From Nostoc sp. GT001 (lineage in GTDB: Bacteria; Cyanobacteriota; Cyanobacteriia; Cyanobacteriales; Nostocaceae), in NCBI RefSeq assembly GCF_030382115.1, contig NZ_JAUDRJ010000003.1:3690878-3719425 (forward strand): a DNA stretch of 28,548 nt. The letters are read 5' to 3'. Below are positions 7,785 to 16,830 of this stretch, in pieces (position 1 is the stretch's first letter; each line of letters starts with the position of its first letter). The notes under the pieces are model-generated. The model saw only the letters and a program-made list of their open reading frames with translations. It was not told the DNA's origin and did not search any database. Both the position numbers and the translations under genes were made by a program.

Positions 7785-9407
7785 ATGAATACAGCGGTGA
7801 CTCTACCAACAGAACAAGCGCCCCAAACATTGGAAAATTTTGGGAGACTTGATCGCCAATTAATTGTAATTCTGGATTTTGGCTCTCAATATTCTGAGCT
7901 GATTGCCCGTCGCATCCGCGAAACTCAAGTATACTCCGAAGTTTTATCCTATCGCACTACTTCTGAACATTTGCGCCAACTCAATCCCAAGGGAATCATC
8001 CTCTCAGGTGGCCCAAGTTCAGTTTATAGTGATAACGCTCCCCATTGTGACCCAGAAATCTGGAATTTGGGAATACCCATTTTGGGTGTTTGCTATGGGA
8101 TGCAGTTGATGGTAAACCAACTTGGTGGGGAAGTGGCAAAGGCCGATCGAGGTGAATACGGCAAAGCCTCATTATATATTGACGATCCCACAGATTTGCT
8201 TACTAATGTTGAAGATGGCACTACCATGTGGATGAGTCATGGAGACTCAGTAACTCAAATGCCATCGGGGTTTGAATTGCTAGCACATACAGAAAATACT
8301 CCCTGTGCTGCTATTGCTGACCACGAAAAGAAACTTTACGGCGTTCAGTTCCATCCAGAGGTGGTGCATTCTGTTGGTGGTATAGCATTAATCCGTAATT
8401 TTGTCTACCATATCTGCGATTGCGAACCCACTTGGACAACAGCGGCTTTTGTTGAAGAAGCAATTCGAGAAATTCGCGCCAGAGTTGGTGAAAAGCGGGT
8501 GCTGTTGGCGCTGTCTGGGGGAGTGGATTCTTCTACCCTGGCTTTCTTACTGTATAAAGCAATTGGCGAGCAACTGACTTGCGTGTTTATCGATCAAGGC
8601 TTTATGCGAAAATATGAGCCAGAGCGATTGGTAAAGCTGTTTCAAGAGCAGTTTCACATTCCTGTTGAATATGTTAACGCCCGCGATCGCTTTTTGGCTA
8701 AAGTTGCTGGAATCACCGATCCTGAAGAAAAACGCCGCCGCATCGGACACGAATTTATCAGTGTATTTGAGGAAACATCCAAGCGCCTCGGTCACTTTGA
8801 CTATCTAGCTCAAGGAACTCTTTATCCAGATGTGATCGAATCTGCTGACACCAATGTAGATCCCCAAAGTGGTGAGCGGGTAGCGGTGAAAATTAAGAGT
8901 CATCACAATGTTGGCGGTTTGCCCAAAGACTTAAGATTTAAATTGGTTGAACCACTGCGGAAACTATTTAAAGATGAAGTCCGCAAACTTGGACGTTCCA
9001 TTGGTTTACCAGAAGAAATAGTTCAACGGCAACCTTTTCCTGGGCCTGGTTTAGCAATTCGCATTCTGGGGGAAGTTACATCTGAGCGGTTAAATATTTT
9101 GCGCGATGCTGATTTGATTGTGCGGCAAGAAATTAACCAACGCGGTATGTATCATGATTTCTGGCAAGCATTTGCTGTATTGCTGCCAATTCGTAGTGTT
9201 GGCGTTATGGGAGATCAACGTACTTACGCTTACCCCATTGTTTTGCGGATTGTTACCAGTGAAGATGGCATGACCGCTGATTGGGCGAGAGTGCCTTATG
9301 ATGTCCTGGAAGTGATTTCGACTCGAATTGTGAATGAGGTAAAAGGGGTGAATCGGGTAGTTTATGACATCACCTCTAAGCCACCTGGAACCATTGAATG
9401 GGAGTAA
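7785..9407 (+). CDS. guaA: GMP synthase (glutamine-hydrolysing)
   Basis: A 540-residue GuaA that converts XMP, ATP and glutamine to GMP, the last step of guanine nucleotide synthesis. The N-terminal class I glutamine amidotransferase domain (about 25-215) has its nucleophile in GVCYGMQL (Cys103) and the His190/Glu192 pair in QFHPEV. The ATP pyrophosphatase domain starts with the P-loop SGGVDSS (244-250). The C-terminal dimerisation domain ends with the conserved [18 protein letters not shown] short extension of about 22 residues precedes the conserved [15 protein letters not shown]. The gene lies downstream of cbiD on the same strand with a 228-bp gap and its own probable leader. Intact. Confidence 0.98.
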   Translation: MNTAVTLPTEQAPQTLENFGRLDRQLIVILDFGSQYSELIARRIRETQVYSEVLSYRTTSEHLRQLNPKGIILSGGPSSVYSDNAPHCDPEIWNLGIPILGVCYGMQLMVNQLGGEVAKADRGEYGKASLYIDDPTDLLTNVEDGTTMWMSHGDSVTQMPSGFELLAHTENTPCAAIADHEKKLYGVQFHPEVVHSVGGIALIRNFVYHICDCEPTWTTAAFVEEAIREIRARVGEKRVLLALSGGVDSSTLAFLLYKAIGEQLTCVFIDQGFMRKYEPERLVKLFQEQFHIPVEYVNARDRFLAKVAGITDPEEKRRRIGHEFISVFEETSKRLGHFDYLAQGTLYPDVIESADTNVDPQSGERVAVKIKSHHNVGGLPKDLRFKLVEPLRKLFKDEVRKLGRSIGLPEEIVQRQPFPGPGLAIRILGEVTSERLNILRDADLIVRQEINQRGMYHDFWQAFAVLLPIRSVGVMGDQRTYAYPIVLRIVTSEDGMTADWARVPYDVLEVISTRIVNEVKGVNRVVYDITSKPPGTIEWE

Positions 9408-9410
9408 TCA

Positions 9411-10058
9411 AGTTTTGAGTTGACTTAACTAAAAGCTCATTACTTTTTGCTATGCTTCAGATTAATTCCAGAAGTTTAGATTCGCATACAGCAGTTTGCA
9501 AGTTAATAGTCAAGTATATTACTTCTGACTCCTAATTCCTGACTGGATCTGGAGCTTCTTCGGCTCCGTTTCAATAAACTTGAGTTAAGGGTTATTGGTG
9601 TAGATAATTGGTCTTTTAAAACGCGATAAATCGCTCTCTACATCTGGGTTTTGTGCTTACCTGAACTGTATTGATTGAAAAATGACAATGCCGACCTGAC
9701 TCGTTTTAAGACTCGGCATTGTCTATTTTTTTGACTTTTTTCAAGCTCTATCAAAGTCCAAACCTGTTAGTAATAAAGCAGTCAGTAGCTAGTAAAATTA
9801 TTTTTTAACTTTAACGAATAGTTGAAGTTAATTTTTTAATGTAAAGGAATTTCAACACTAACATAATTTTATCCAGTCGATAATTATAAATGCCAGTGAA
9901 TAATTAAGCATCAATTGGATGGTGACAAGACAAATTGAGTTATTTTCTAGGAAAATCGGCGCGATCGCAGTAAAATTACCAATGGTATGGTGATAAAGAT
10001 AAAAAATAAGCAGCTCATTGGAAATGCATTTCATTCGTTCAACATTAATGGAGATGTT
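9411..10058. other. Intergenic region between guaA and response regulator
   Basis: About 650 bp with no supported gene. Landmarks are a short GGAGC/GCTCC hairpin at 9551-9567 followed by GTTTC, CTGACTCCTAATTCCTGACT repeat words just before it, and a strong terminator at 9684-9730. The stretch between the guaA stop and that terminator is long enough to encode a small RNA. After the terminator the sequence is AT-rich, with one HIP1 site just upstream of the response regulator. Confidence 0.5.
9684..9730 (+). terminator. Strong rho-independent terminator
   Basis: Perfect 11-bp arms GACAATGCCGA (9684-9694) and TCGGCATTGTC (9713-9723) enclose an 18-base loop and are followed by TATTTTTTT. This is the clearest terminator in the window. 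It lies 277 bp after the guaA stop, so it ends either a long guaA 3' UTR or a separate small transcript. Confidence 0.8.
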
Positions 10059-10463
10059 ATGGAACCTGCTCTTCCCCTTGCTGGCTTAAACATCCTCGTA
10101 GTTGATGATGATGATGATAGCCGCTTTTACATTACTACTGTGTTGGAAGCTGATGGAGCCACCATTATGGCAGTTGCATCGGCAGCGGTAGCATTGAAAG
10201 TATTACCTGAGTTGCAACCAGATGTCATGATTTGTGATATTGCTATGCCTGATGAAGATGGCTACACCCTGATCCGCAAGATCCGGGCACTGAAGCCCGA
10301 TCTTTATGGAAAACTTCCCGCGATCGCTTTAACTGCTTATGGTGATAGCGAGTATCGTAGCCGTGCTTTGGAAGCGGGTTTTCAGACTCATGTACCTAAA
10401 CCAGTCGATCCCGGAGAACTAGTTGCGATCGTCGCAGAATTGGTTGCTTCTTATAAGAGTTAA
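10059..10463 (+). CDS. Single-domain response regulator (receiver only)
   Basis: A stand-alone CheY-like receiver protein of 134 residues from the chosen start. It has the acidic pocket (VVDDDDDS), the phospho-acceptor aspartate in MICDIAMPDEDG, the switch threonine in ALTAYGD and the conserved lysine in VPKPVDP; all catalytic residues are present. No output domain follows, so it must act through protein partners, such as a hybrid kinase relay or a target enzyme. The frame is open from an ATG at 9987, but the ATG at 10059 is preceded by GGAG at 5-base spacing and gives the normal family start (MEPALPLAGLNILVVDD). No histidine kinase is nearby, so it is an orphan. It is convergent with the CDF transporter gene. 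Confidence 0.92.
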   Translation: MEPALPLAGLNILVVDDDDDSRFYITTVLEADGATIMAVASAAVALKVLPELQPDVMICDIAMPDEDGYTLIRKIRALKPDLYGKLPAIALTAYGDSEYRSRALEAGFQTHVPKPVDPGELVAIVAELVASYKS

Positions 10464-10610
10464 TACAAAGATGCAGTTATTTGTCAGTCGTTATTTGTTA
10501 TGTTCTTTATCATATTTTCTAAACGAATAAATTAAGGTTATAAAACATCACTTTTAGTAAGGTATTGGCTTGGAAAAAAATGTTGGTAATAACACAATAT
10601 ACTTAGGTTC

Positions 10611-10667
10611 AGGCTTGATCCCCCCTAACTCTCCTTTTTAATGAGGGAATTAAAGCAAGCCTTTTTA
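10611..10667. terminator. Hairpin between convergent genes
   Basis: AGGCTTG (10611-10617) pairs with CAAGCCT (10656-10662), which runs straight into TTTT. The 38-base loop holds a CCCCCTAACTCTCC/GAGGGA tract common in cyanobacterial intergenic repeats. It lies between the convergent response regulator and CDF genes and could end transcription of the former. Confidence 0.45.
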
Positions 10668-10711
10668 AGGGGAACCAGCATAGTATAGGGCGTGATTTAG
10701 AATTACTGAGA

Positions 10712-11617
10712 CTAATTTGCTCCAGCTTCAAAGCTAATTTGCTCAGATTTATACGCTGGTGGCTCGACGTGAATTAAAATTCTCACTGGACGAAATCGTT
10801 CTTCTAATCGGCTTTCTACTTCTTCAGTGATGTGATGGGCGGTTTCTACGTCTGATGCATCCACTATTAAATGCATTTCAATAAATACTTGACGACCAAG
10901 AACACCACGAGAAGCGATCGCATGACAGTTAATTACACCTGGAACAGAAGTAGCGATGGCGTGTATTGCTTCTGGTGCGATCGCCATTCGATCTACAAGC
11001 CAAGGCAAATTCTCTTTTAAAACTGACCAGCCACTCCAAAATACCAATAAGGCGACAGGAAAAGCTAACACCAAATCCATCCATTGATAACCTAGCCAAA
11101 CTCCTATCAAGCCACCAATTACAGAGATTGTCACCCAAATATCGCTCATGGTATGTGTCGCATCAGCGATGAGAATTGAGCTACCTACCCGCCTACCCAC
11201 AGCACGTTCATAAAACGCCACAAAAATATTCACACCCAGCACAATTAGTAATAACCACAATTCCGGTGGCGATATTTTTATCGGTTCACCACCACCTTTG
11301 AGAATTCGTTCGATTGCTCCTTGCAGAATTTCAAAACAGGCTATTCCTAAAAACGAGGCAATTCCTAGAGCGCCTATTGCTTCAAACTTGCTGTGTCCGT
11401 AGGGATGCTCGCGATCGGGTTGTGGAGAAGAAAATTTACTTGCAATTAATCCTAAAACGTTGTTGGCGCTATCTGTCACACTATGCAAGGCATCAGCTAA
11501 TAAACTCAACGAACCTGTCCAGTAGCCCACAAGTGCTTTCAATCCCATTACAAACAGGTTCAGTAATAGGGTAATAATTAAAACCTTTCTTACTTCGGCG
11601 CGGTTATCGTAAGTCAT
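10712..11617 (-). CDS. Cation diffusion facilitator transporter, zinc type
   Basis: A 301-residue CDF-family exporter that moves divalent metal out of the cytoplasm in exchange for protons. About six membrane helices fill residues 10-205 and a cytoplasmic C-terminal domain follows (about 215-290, with RQVFIEMHLIVD and LIHVEPP). Metal-site residues are visible: helix 2 ADALHSVTD (His45, Asp49) and helix 5 DATHTMSD (His155, Asp159). This His/Asp-His/Asp tetrad is the pattern of zinc (also Cd/Co) CDFs; manganese CDFs use Asp/Asp. The HPYGHSKFE motif (71-79) is complete. Length is normal. It is convergent with the response regulator and has no metal-responsive repressor next to it. Confidence 0.92.
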   Translation of the reverse strand: MTYDNRAEVRKVLIITLLLNLFVMGLKALVGYWTGSLSLLADALHSVTDSANNVLGLIASKFSSPQPDREHPYGHSKFEAIGALGIASFLGIACFEILQGAIERILKGGGEPIKISPPELWLLLIVLGVNIFVAFYERAVGRRVGSSILIADATHTMSDIWVTISVIGGLIGVWLGYQWMDLVLAFPVALLVFWSGWSVLKENLPWLVDRMAIAPEAIHAIATSVPGVINCHAIASRGVLGRQVFIEMHLIVDASDVETAHHITEEVESRLEERFRPVRILIHVEPPAYKSEQISFEAGAN

Positions 11618-11985
11618 AGATAATTTATCACATCAAGTTCTATGACTTCTAATGTAGACCTCAAAATAGAAATAAACACAAATGAAGTGTATCAAAGTCT
11701 TACACAGTAAGAACTAAGTATCTCTATAGTCTCTATGTTTTAGATCAATTTGTTGAGATTATTTTTAACTAACAACAGCTACAAGTTGGATAGGCATTAG
11801 TAATGGCTTTATAAATAACCGCGTATATTTAGCATTAATTTCAGGAATATTTTAATTAACTTTGTTATTAATACATCAACTGAGGTCATATCGAATTGTA
11901 TTCAAAGATATTATGACGACCATCAGTGGTCTGTATTTACTCTAAATAACCGATGGCTTAATAAGTGTTATTTACTGCCTGATAA
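11618..11985. other. Intergenic region upstream of the CDF gene
   Basis: About 370 bp of AT-rich DNA without a supported gene. It should contain the minus-strand CDF promoter near 11620-11700, but no clear hexamer pair stands out. A short GACCA/TGGTC hairpin (around 11920) precedes the foreign-looking dehydrogenase fragment. Confidence 0.45.
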
Positions 11986-12231
11986 CCTCGTGGCATTACA
12001 GTAAATAATATCCAACCCGGCCCGGTGGATATCGACATGAACCCAGCCGAGGGTTCCTTTGCCGATACCATGAGAAGTATGATTGCCATCCAGCGCTATG
12101 GTTGGAGTGAAGAAGTCGCCGATATGGTTTCCTATCTCGCCAGCGCGGAAGCCGGTTTTGTCACTGGTGCGAGTCTGAAAATTGATGGCGGCTTCGCAGC
12201 CTCATTCGGCGGTAACAGAACGACCCGATGA
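11986..12231 (+). pseudogene. C-terminal fragment of a short-chain dehydrogenase
   Basis: From the TAA at 11983-11985 the frame reads PRGITVNNIQPGPVDIDMNP, then about 60 residues with RYGWSEEVADMVSYLAS and GASLKIDGGFAA. This is the last third of an SDR-family oxidoreductase of the 3-oxoacyl-ACP reductase (FabG-like) type: the N-N-I-x-P-G segment after the active site, and the I-D-G-G end. The Rossmann nucleotide-binding half and the catalytic YxxxK are missing, so it cannot be a working enzyme. The fragment is clearly richer in GC than the flanking DNA and has no HIP1 site, which suggests it arrived by transfer and was truncated. An internal ATG at 12025 is unlikely to be a real start. Confidence 0.8.
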
Positions 12232-12264
12232 TACTGTGATTGCAAATTGATGACAACTTGCTAC

Positions 12265-12290
12265 GTAGTAAGCACTGAAGTGCTTACTAC
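12265..12290. repeat. Perfect 12-bp palindromic repeat
   Basis: GTAGTAAGCACT and AGTGCTTACTAC are perfect complements separated by GA. The motif resembles a GTAGTAAGCACT...ACTAC palindrome I recall as dispersed in Nostoc-type genomes. It sits 34 bp after the dehydrogenase fragment, at the edge of the foreign stretch. Confidence 0.7.
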
Positions 12291-12453
12291 AAACTTATTT
12301 ACCCAGGACAAGATACTTATCTTGACAGAGTAACGAATTACGCCAAGCTGTACTAATGGTCTTTGAAGAAGACACCGGGAACTATCAGAGTGGGATTCAG
12401 ACCCCTTCTTCCGGTAATATAAGTACTTATCAAGAAGTTTTAATAAAAAAAAT

Positions 12454-12807
12454 ATGTCTTCAATTCCTCTAACATTGAACTTAATTGAAGGTTCAGTCTC
12501 CTTCAGTTTTTCACCCCAAGCAGCACGAGAATTAAAGGCAGCAACGGATCAACTGATGGAACGCCTAAAAGCGATCGCTGCTAAACCCACTCCTGGCGGT
12601 GGTAGAGTCACTCCCCAGCCTCCCCTGGAATATCGTTATACGGGTGAAGTATTTTTAGAAGTTTTTTGTAATCCTAATATCTGGCCAACGCCCTTCGCAG
12701 CCAAAGTTTTGCTGACTGTCCGCAATGTCAACATTCGCTTGACTACTGAAGCTGAACTTACTCGCATCATTGAAGACATTAATCAATATTTAGAGCAAGT
12801 AGGATAG
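12454..12807 (+). CDS. Conserved hypothetical protein, probably cyanobacterial
   Basis: A 117-residue soluble protein that I cannot assign to a named family. A helix with AARELKAATDQLMERLKAIAA (about 23-43) leads to a Gly/Pro linker (KPTPGGGRVTPQPPLEYRYTG). Then comes a hydrophobic core, VFLEVFCNPNIWPTPFAAKVLLTVRNVNI, and a final amphipathic helix, AELTRIIEDINQYLEQ. There is no signal peptide or catalytic motif. It carries a HIP1 site and normal local codon use, so it belongs to the resident genome. It is convergent with the DUF4327 gene, with a strong hairpin between them. Confidence 0.7.
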   Translation: MSSIPLTLNLIEGSVSFSFSPQAARELKAATDQLMERLKAIAAKPTPGGGRVTPQPPLEYRYTGEVFLEVFCNPNIWPTPFAAKVLLTVRNVNIRLTTEAELTRIIEDINQYLEQVG

Positions 12808-13333
12808 TAGTTCATCCGATTTTTCTGGGCTTTGCAAGATTTTTTTAGAAAAAATACTATAAAAATTTTGGATTTTGCGAAAGTTGAGCCAGTTGCTTGC
12901 GGAGGTTCTCTGTATTGTCGTAACTGGTGACGGTTATGCCTGTACTTAGCAAACTTTTCAAGGCTGATTTTGGCTTTTAACAGCAAGCAGACAATGGCTT
13001 CCCTGAAGTAAGGGATGCAATAAATTGCGGGTCAAATGTGAAGTTCCTACACTTCTATCGGATCGATGTAGGAACTTCGCAGAATTTACATACTAAACTC
13101 AAGCCGTGACACCATATGTACAGAACAAATGGTTTTGATGCCTTCTTTAACTAGAAAAGTTGTATAAGTTCAGACTCAAATGCTTCTGTATTAATCAAAA
13201 ACGCAAGATTCTGTATAGGGCTATGCTCATTCAAAACTAGAGATTATCCCCCAGATTGAGCGTTGAATCTTTGATGGTGACATCCACACATCAAAAACAA
13301 ACTCCCAATCCCAAACTCCAAATCAAACATTGA
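12808..13333. other. Intergenic region between convergent genes
   Basis: About 525 bp without a supported gene. Its only clear structure is the long hairpin at 13038-13080. Nothing resembling a tRNA or small conserved protein gene was seen. Confidence 0.5.
13038..13080. terminator. Long hairpin between convergent genes
   Basis: GAAGTTCCTACA (13040-13051) pairs perfectly with TGTAGGAACTTC (13067-13078); a G-T wobble and a G-C pair extend the stem to 14 bp. The loop is 15 bases. There is no T run on either side, but the position between two convergent genes suits a bidirectional transcription barrier or an intergenic palindromic repeat. Confidence 0.5.
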
Positions 13334-13570
13334 TTAGTCGTTGTCCCACTGTTCGCGACCAATTAGGTCGCCAATGCGATCGCGCAACAAAAAGTCACAT
13401 TTCTCTAATTCACATTCAACGCAAACCCACTCTCTAGCTGGAATGTATTGGCAGAGGCTATATATTGGCTGTTGTCGGCTAACCATTCCCTTTTGCACCA
13501 GTCGGCGTGCTTCGTCTTGAATCACATCTAGAGAGTAGTAATTGATAGAAGGCACCGTATTCACACTCAT
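13334..13570 (-). CDS. DUF4327 family protein
   Basis: A 78-residue protein matching the cyanobacterial DUF4327 family, of unknown function. Recognised segments are the N-terminal helix VIQDEARRLVQKGMVSRQQPIY, the strongly conserved LCQYIPAREWVCVECELEKC and the C-terminal FLLRDRIGDLIGREQW. Cys40, Cys50 and the CELEKC cysteines (53 and 58) could bind a metal, which is inference only. The protein is soluble and intact. Upstream lies an 840-bp region without genes, so it probably has its own promoter; downstream it converges with the hypothetical gene at 12454-12807. Confidence 0.9.
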   Translation of the reverse strand: MSVNTVPSINYYSLDVIQDEARRLVQKGMVSRQQPIYSLCQYIPAREWVCVECELEKCDFLLRDRIGDLIGREQWDND

Positions 13571-14409
13571 GTTTTTTACTCACAAATTAACACTTACGAT
13601 AGTGTTCCCGTTAAAAATTAGGAACAAACATTACAGAAATTAGACTTGTGGCTAGGATTTTGTAGTTTGCTATACGGAACTATTTTTATTTTGACGCTAC
13701 ATCTCCTGAAATTATCTCAAGAAATGTTAAGAAAGTCAACGAATCCTGACATTTTTCAATAATCCGCTTTACAAAAAAAATTCCAAGTAGTTAACTTAAC
13801 CTGCTTATGTAGCTGTATGACTTTGATGCCACAAGTCTGAAAGTCTTGCCGTTACTGTATTTAGGCAAAATTTAGTTGGTGGGAGGAGTTTATATCGAGA
13901 TCGCTTACATATCAAATAATCACCTTAAAACCTGGATCTATAACTGCGAGTATTCATCTAAGGTAAACAACACAATAATGTTTGTCAGTCACTAGGGTAT
14001 AAACTGTTGCAAAACATAACGGACAAAGTATACTACGAAGGCTCTAACCATAGCATCTGTTAACAATTTCTTAAGTAAGCCTGTAATTTCTTAGTTAATT
14101 TCAGCACTAATATCATCCAGTTTTGTTTTAAAAAACATCTGTAAAAGGGTCGGGTAATTCTCTAATTCGTAATCAGGACACACATAAACAGGAGTCAGAA
14201 TTTCAGAATTAGTGAATATTCCACCCATAAAGGAATGGATTTCTAGCAAGGAAGAATGTTTAAACCTTGTTTCGCCTACAAAAAGAGAAGTATCTTGCTG
14301 AATTGGGTTATGTTCACATTAAAACAGACGCGATCTAGTCACGTCTGTAAACTGTTTGGCGGATTTGCTGAGATTAATTGTTCTGAAGTTACATTGTTGT
14401 TTTAGTTAC
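13571..14409. other. Long gene-free region between DUF4327 and rbfA
   Basis: About 840 bp with no open frame worth calling on either strand and no tRNA-like fold that I can find. It must hold the DUF4327 promoter (13571 onward, minus strand) and the rbfA terminator (14320-14348). Several CTAATTTC-like and AATTCAG words recur, but no ordered array. This is the longest unexplained stretch of the window and could hide a non-coding RNA. Confidence 0.5.
14320..14348 (-). terminator. rbfA terminator
   Basis: On the minus strand ACAGACG, an 11-base loop and CGTCTGT are followed by TTTAATG. It lies 62 bp past the rbfA stop codon. The stem is 7 bp and perfect, a plausible rho-independent terminator. 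Confidence 0.6.
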
Positions 14410-14829
14410 TTATTCGGAGAATTCTTCATCATTTTGAACAGTGCTGTCTTCTACTGCTACCAGATTTTCTGGCGGGCGATCGTGGTTAAGTTGGTTTAGT
14501 AGTGCTAATACTTTATTGCCGCGTTCTATAGAGCGATCTTCGAGAAATATCACCTCTGGTGTACGACGTAGCCGTACCCGCGCCCCAAGTTCGCTGCGGA
14601 CGTAACCTGTGGCCGACTTTAAGCCTGCCATTGTTTCTACCTTAGCTTCATCTGTTCCATAGATGCTGACGTAGATTTTGGCGTGTTGGAGATCGCCGGA
14701 AACATCAACATCAGTCACACTGACCATTCCAGTACCCACACGGTCATCCTTAATGCCGTTGAGTAGCATTTGGCTAACTTCCCGTTTGATCAGTTCAGCA
14801 ACGCGGGAAACCCGACGATTTGTAGCCAT
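14410..14829 (-). CDS. rbfA: Ribosome-binding factor A
   Basis: A 139-residue RbfA, the KH-fold factor that binds the 30S subunit near the 5' end of 16S rRNA and helps its final maturation, important in cold growth. The start [18 protein letters not shown], the centre around [18 protein letters not shown] and the [16 protein letters not shown] signature are all present. The last 25 residues are an acidic tail ([18 protein letters not shown]) of the kind seen in cyanobacterial versions. It follows the DUF751 gene on the same strand with a gap of 123 bp, an arrangement I recall from other cyanobacteria. Intact. Confidence 0.96.
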   Translation of the reverse strand: MATNRRVSRVAELIKREVSQMLLNGIKDDRVGTGMVSVTDVDVSGDLQHAKIYVSIYGTDEAKVETMAGLKSATGYVRSELGARVRLRRTPEVIFLEDRSIERGNKVLALLNQLNHDRPPENLVAVEDSTVQNDEEFSE

Positions 14830-14952
14830 AAAAATTTCGCCTCATCACAGAGGTTGTACGACAAAAATAGATGCAAATTGCGTAGACAGTACTTAGCGAG
14901 AGCAAGGCTAAAAGCAACCGTCTATAAGGCATAGCCTCGATATAACGCTAGT

Positions 14953-15159
14953 CTAAATTGTACTTAAGCCCAGCATTGCCCGTAGGGTGAAAGTAAGAAA
15001 GACTAGGCTGCTCACAAATAACCCCAAGATAGCGATCAAGGTGATAGGGCGTTTCAACAATGGCATTAATGGCGCAAAGGTGTTCAGAAACAAGCCTAAG
15101 ACGATCGTAATTAAGTATCGGGGGTATCGAAAGACGTTATCCCAAAATCCGTCAAACAT
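14953..15159 (-). CDS. DUF751 (Ycf33-like) membrane protein
   Basis: A 68-residue protein of the DUF751 family, the cyanobacterial counterpart of plastid Ycf33, function unknown. It has the typical N-terminus MFDGFWDNVFRYPRYLITIVLGLF and two membrane helices (about 16-31 and 40-58, ITLIAILGLFVSSLVFLTFTL). It is probably thylakoid or plasma membrane located. It lies upstream of rbfA on the same strand and may share its transcript. The defence island begins about 165 bp upstream of its start. Confidence 0.88.
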   Translation of the reverse strand: MFDGFWDNVFRYPRYLITIVLGLFLNTFAPLMPLLKRPITLIAILGLFVSSLVFLTFTLRAMLGLSTI

Positions 15160-15324
15160 CTGAATGTAAACTGCCTTGTTATATACTTACGTTTGTTTTG
15201 ATATGCTTTATCTACTCAATTGTAATATATGCGGCTGGAAAATTAGCCAGTTAATCTAAAATTTGGCTTGTCGGTTATATTGGCTTTATTTAGTCATAAT
15301 TATTTTCAGTTAAATTGTAAGTAA

Positions 15325-15522
15325 ATGGTAATTCAAGTCTCGAAGGAAACTAGCCCGCGTCCATTTTTGAAGTGGGCAGGGGGCAAAAGTCGGTTGATAC
15401 AGCAATATATTCCTTATTTTCCCAAGAGTTATAAAAATTACTATGAGCCATTTTTAGGTGGTGGTGCTGTTGTTTTCTATCTCTTAAGTTTGGTTATGTA
15501 TTTTGATTCTTTATTCCTCTGA
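15325..15522 (+). pseudogene. N-terminal stub of a Dam-family adenine methyltransferase
   Basis: The frame starts [30 protein letters not shown] and continues to [15 protein letters not shown], then loses similarity at about residue 53 and ends at residue 65. These are motif X (FLKWAGGK) and motif I (EPFLGGG) of the Dam/M.DpnII class; the DPPY catalytic motif and target-recognition region are absent. It cannot methylate DNA. The likely history is a resident GATC methyltransferase gene cut off by arrival of the restriction-modification pair, whose nuclease gene ends about 30 bp from the break. It is similar to, but not a copy of, the N-terminus of the neighbouring methyltransferase and lies in the opposite orientation. 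Confidence 0.85.
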
Positions 15523-16830
15523 TAACATATTTACAATCCATCCTATCCATCCACGAACTGTGCTTGATCGCCTTTGAATAGTTGTAATATTTATATTTAA
15601 ATTACAAGACTGCATAATTTGACGGATTACACTAATATCTGGAATAAAACCATTTGAAACAGTAAATTCAAAAGTTTTATAAAAAACCTGATGCTGCAAA
15701 ATTTTTTCAATTAAAGAAAGTATTTTTATTTTGTATCTTTTTTTTAGTAAATGGCTTCCTTGTTCGCTTAAACGAAATGTTATTTCTTTAGTATTCTGGT
15801 CTACATACTTATCCATTAAGCCAAGATATCTAGCAGCATCAGTATAATAACTAGTTTGTCTTTCATCAAATTGAGAATTTGCTGTAATTCCCTCTTTTGT
15901 TAATTCTTTATCTAGTAAAAGTGTAAGTAAATCTATGATTCTTTCAAATTTATTGGCTTGTGGAAATGGAATATTTGGCTCAGTAACTATAATAATAGAT
16001 TTAAAAATCTCAGATACATCTTCATGTGTTATTGTTTCAGGAGCTATCACATAGTTTCTTTGTTCTACCAATCTTATTGAATTGTAATTTAATATTTCAT
16101 CGAATTTATAGATAAAAAAGCTAAATATATTGCTTGAGTTAGAATAAGTCATTAAAATAGGAATTACTTTCTTGTTTGAAATCTTACTAGACCAAAGCCT
16201 ATATGGATAATATAATTGTCTAACTAAAAAATCATCTACATCGTATAATTTAGCTTCTAATAATAGAAAGTACTGCTCACTTTCAAAACCTGCATCTATT
16301 TCACATTGAGCATTATTAACTGCAATATTATGTTGGGTATAATCTAATATTTGATTTACATTAAAATTAAATGTACCCGTAGACATTCTTCCATAAACTG
16401 TGTGATATGTCTCTTCACCGTCAATCAAATTATTTATCATACCTGTATTAAAAGCACAACTTAATGCTGAACTTTCTGAATATAAATTTGTATAGTCTAT
16501 ACTTTCTATTCCTTTCGGAAACTCTACAGTAATTGCTTCTAAGGTTTCATCATATATAACATTTAAATAAGAATCAAATTTGCCAATAATATATTTATTC
16601 CTAGAGATAGATAATATAGAAAGTTTGTTAGTTTTAAAGATTTCAGGTAAGTTAGCATGATGGTCAAACTTTGCCATTAATCTACTTTCTCGGAATTCAT
16701 TAATACTTACAGATCCTATTTCAAAAAAGCCTATCTTAGATATATTTTCTAGAATATGATATTTTTTAAATAACTTTTCCCAGGCAATATCATTTTTAGA
16801 TTTTTGTCTTTTATTCGATAATCTAATCAT
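15511..16830 (-). CDS. Type II restriction endonuclease, PD-(D/E)XK-like
   Basis: A 439-residue protein whose start overlaps the stop region of a Dam-family methyltransferase gene by 8 bp, so it is very probably the cognate nuclease. A candidate PD-(D/E)XK site is CEIDAGFE (Asp179) followed by LLLEAKLY (Glu192-x-Lys194), then [11 protein letters not shown], a helix often seen after the site in this fold. The C-terminal third (about 300-439) has [15 protein letters not shown] and looks like winged-helix DNA-binding segments. I recall related proteins annotated as type II restriction enzymes with DUF6997, but I am not sure of the match. The gene is strongly AT-rich and lacks HIP1, unlike its surroundings, pointing to transfer. 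Expected target GATC, inferred from the partner. Confidence 0.75.
   Translation of the reverse strand: MIRLSNKRQKSKNDIAWEKLFKKYHILENISKIGFFEIGSVSINEFRESRLMAKFDHHANLPEIFKTNKLSILSISRNKYIIGKFDSYLNVIYDETLEAITVEFPKGIESIDYTNLYSESSALSCAFNTGMINNLIDGEETYHTVYGRMSTGTFNFNVNQILDYTQHNIAVNNAQCEIDAGFESEQYFLLLEAKLYDVDDFLVRQLYYPYRLWSSKISNKKVIPILMTYSNSSNIFSFFIYKFDEILNYNSIRLVEQRNYVIAPETITHEDVSEIFKSIIIVTEPNIPFPQANKFERIIDLLTLLLDKELTKEGITANSQFDERQTSYYTDAARYLGLMDKYVDQNTKEITFRLSEQGSHLLKKRYKIKILSLIEKILQHQVFYKTFEFTVSNGFIPDISVIRQIMQSCNLNINITTIQRRSSTVRGWIGWIVNMLSEE

Noticed and set aside
9987..10058. 24-residue N-terminal extension of the response regulator
   Set aside because: The ATG at 10059 has a GGAG site and starts directly before the receiver fold; the upstream ATG has none.
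12355..12470. Short frame beginning MVFEEDTGNYQSG before the gene at 12454
   Set aside because: Under 40 codons, no family seen, and it overlaps the start of a better supported gene.
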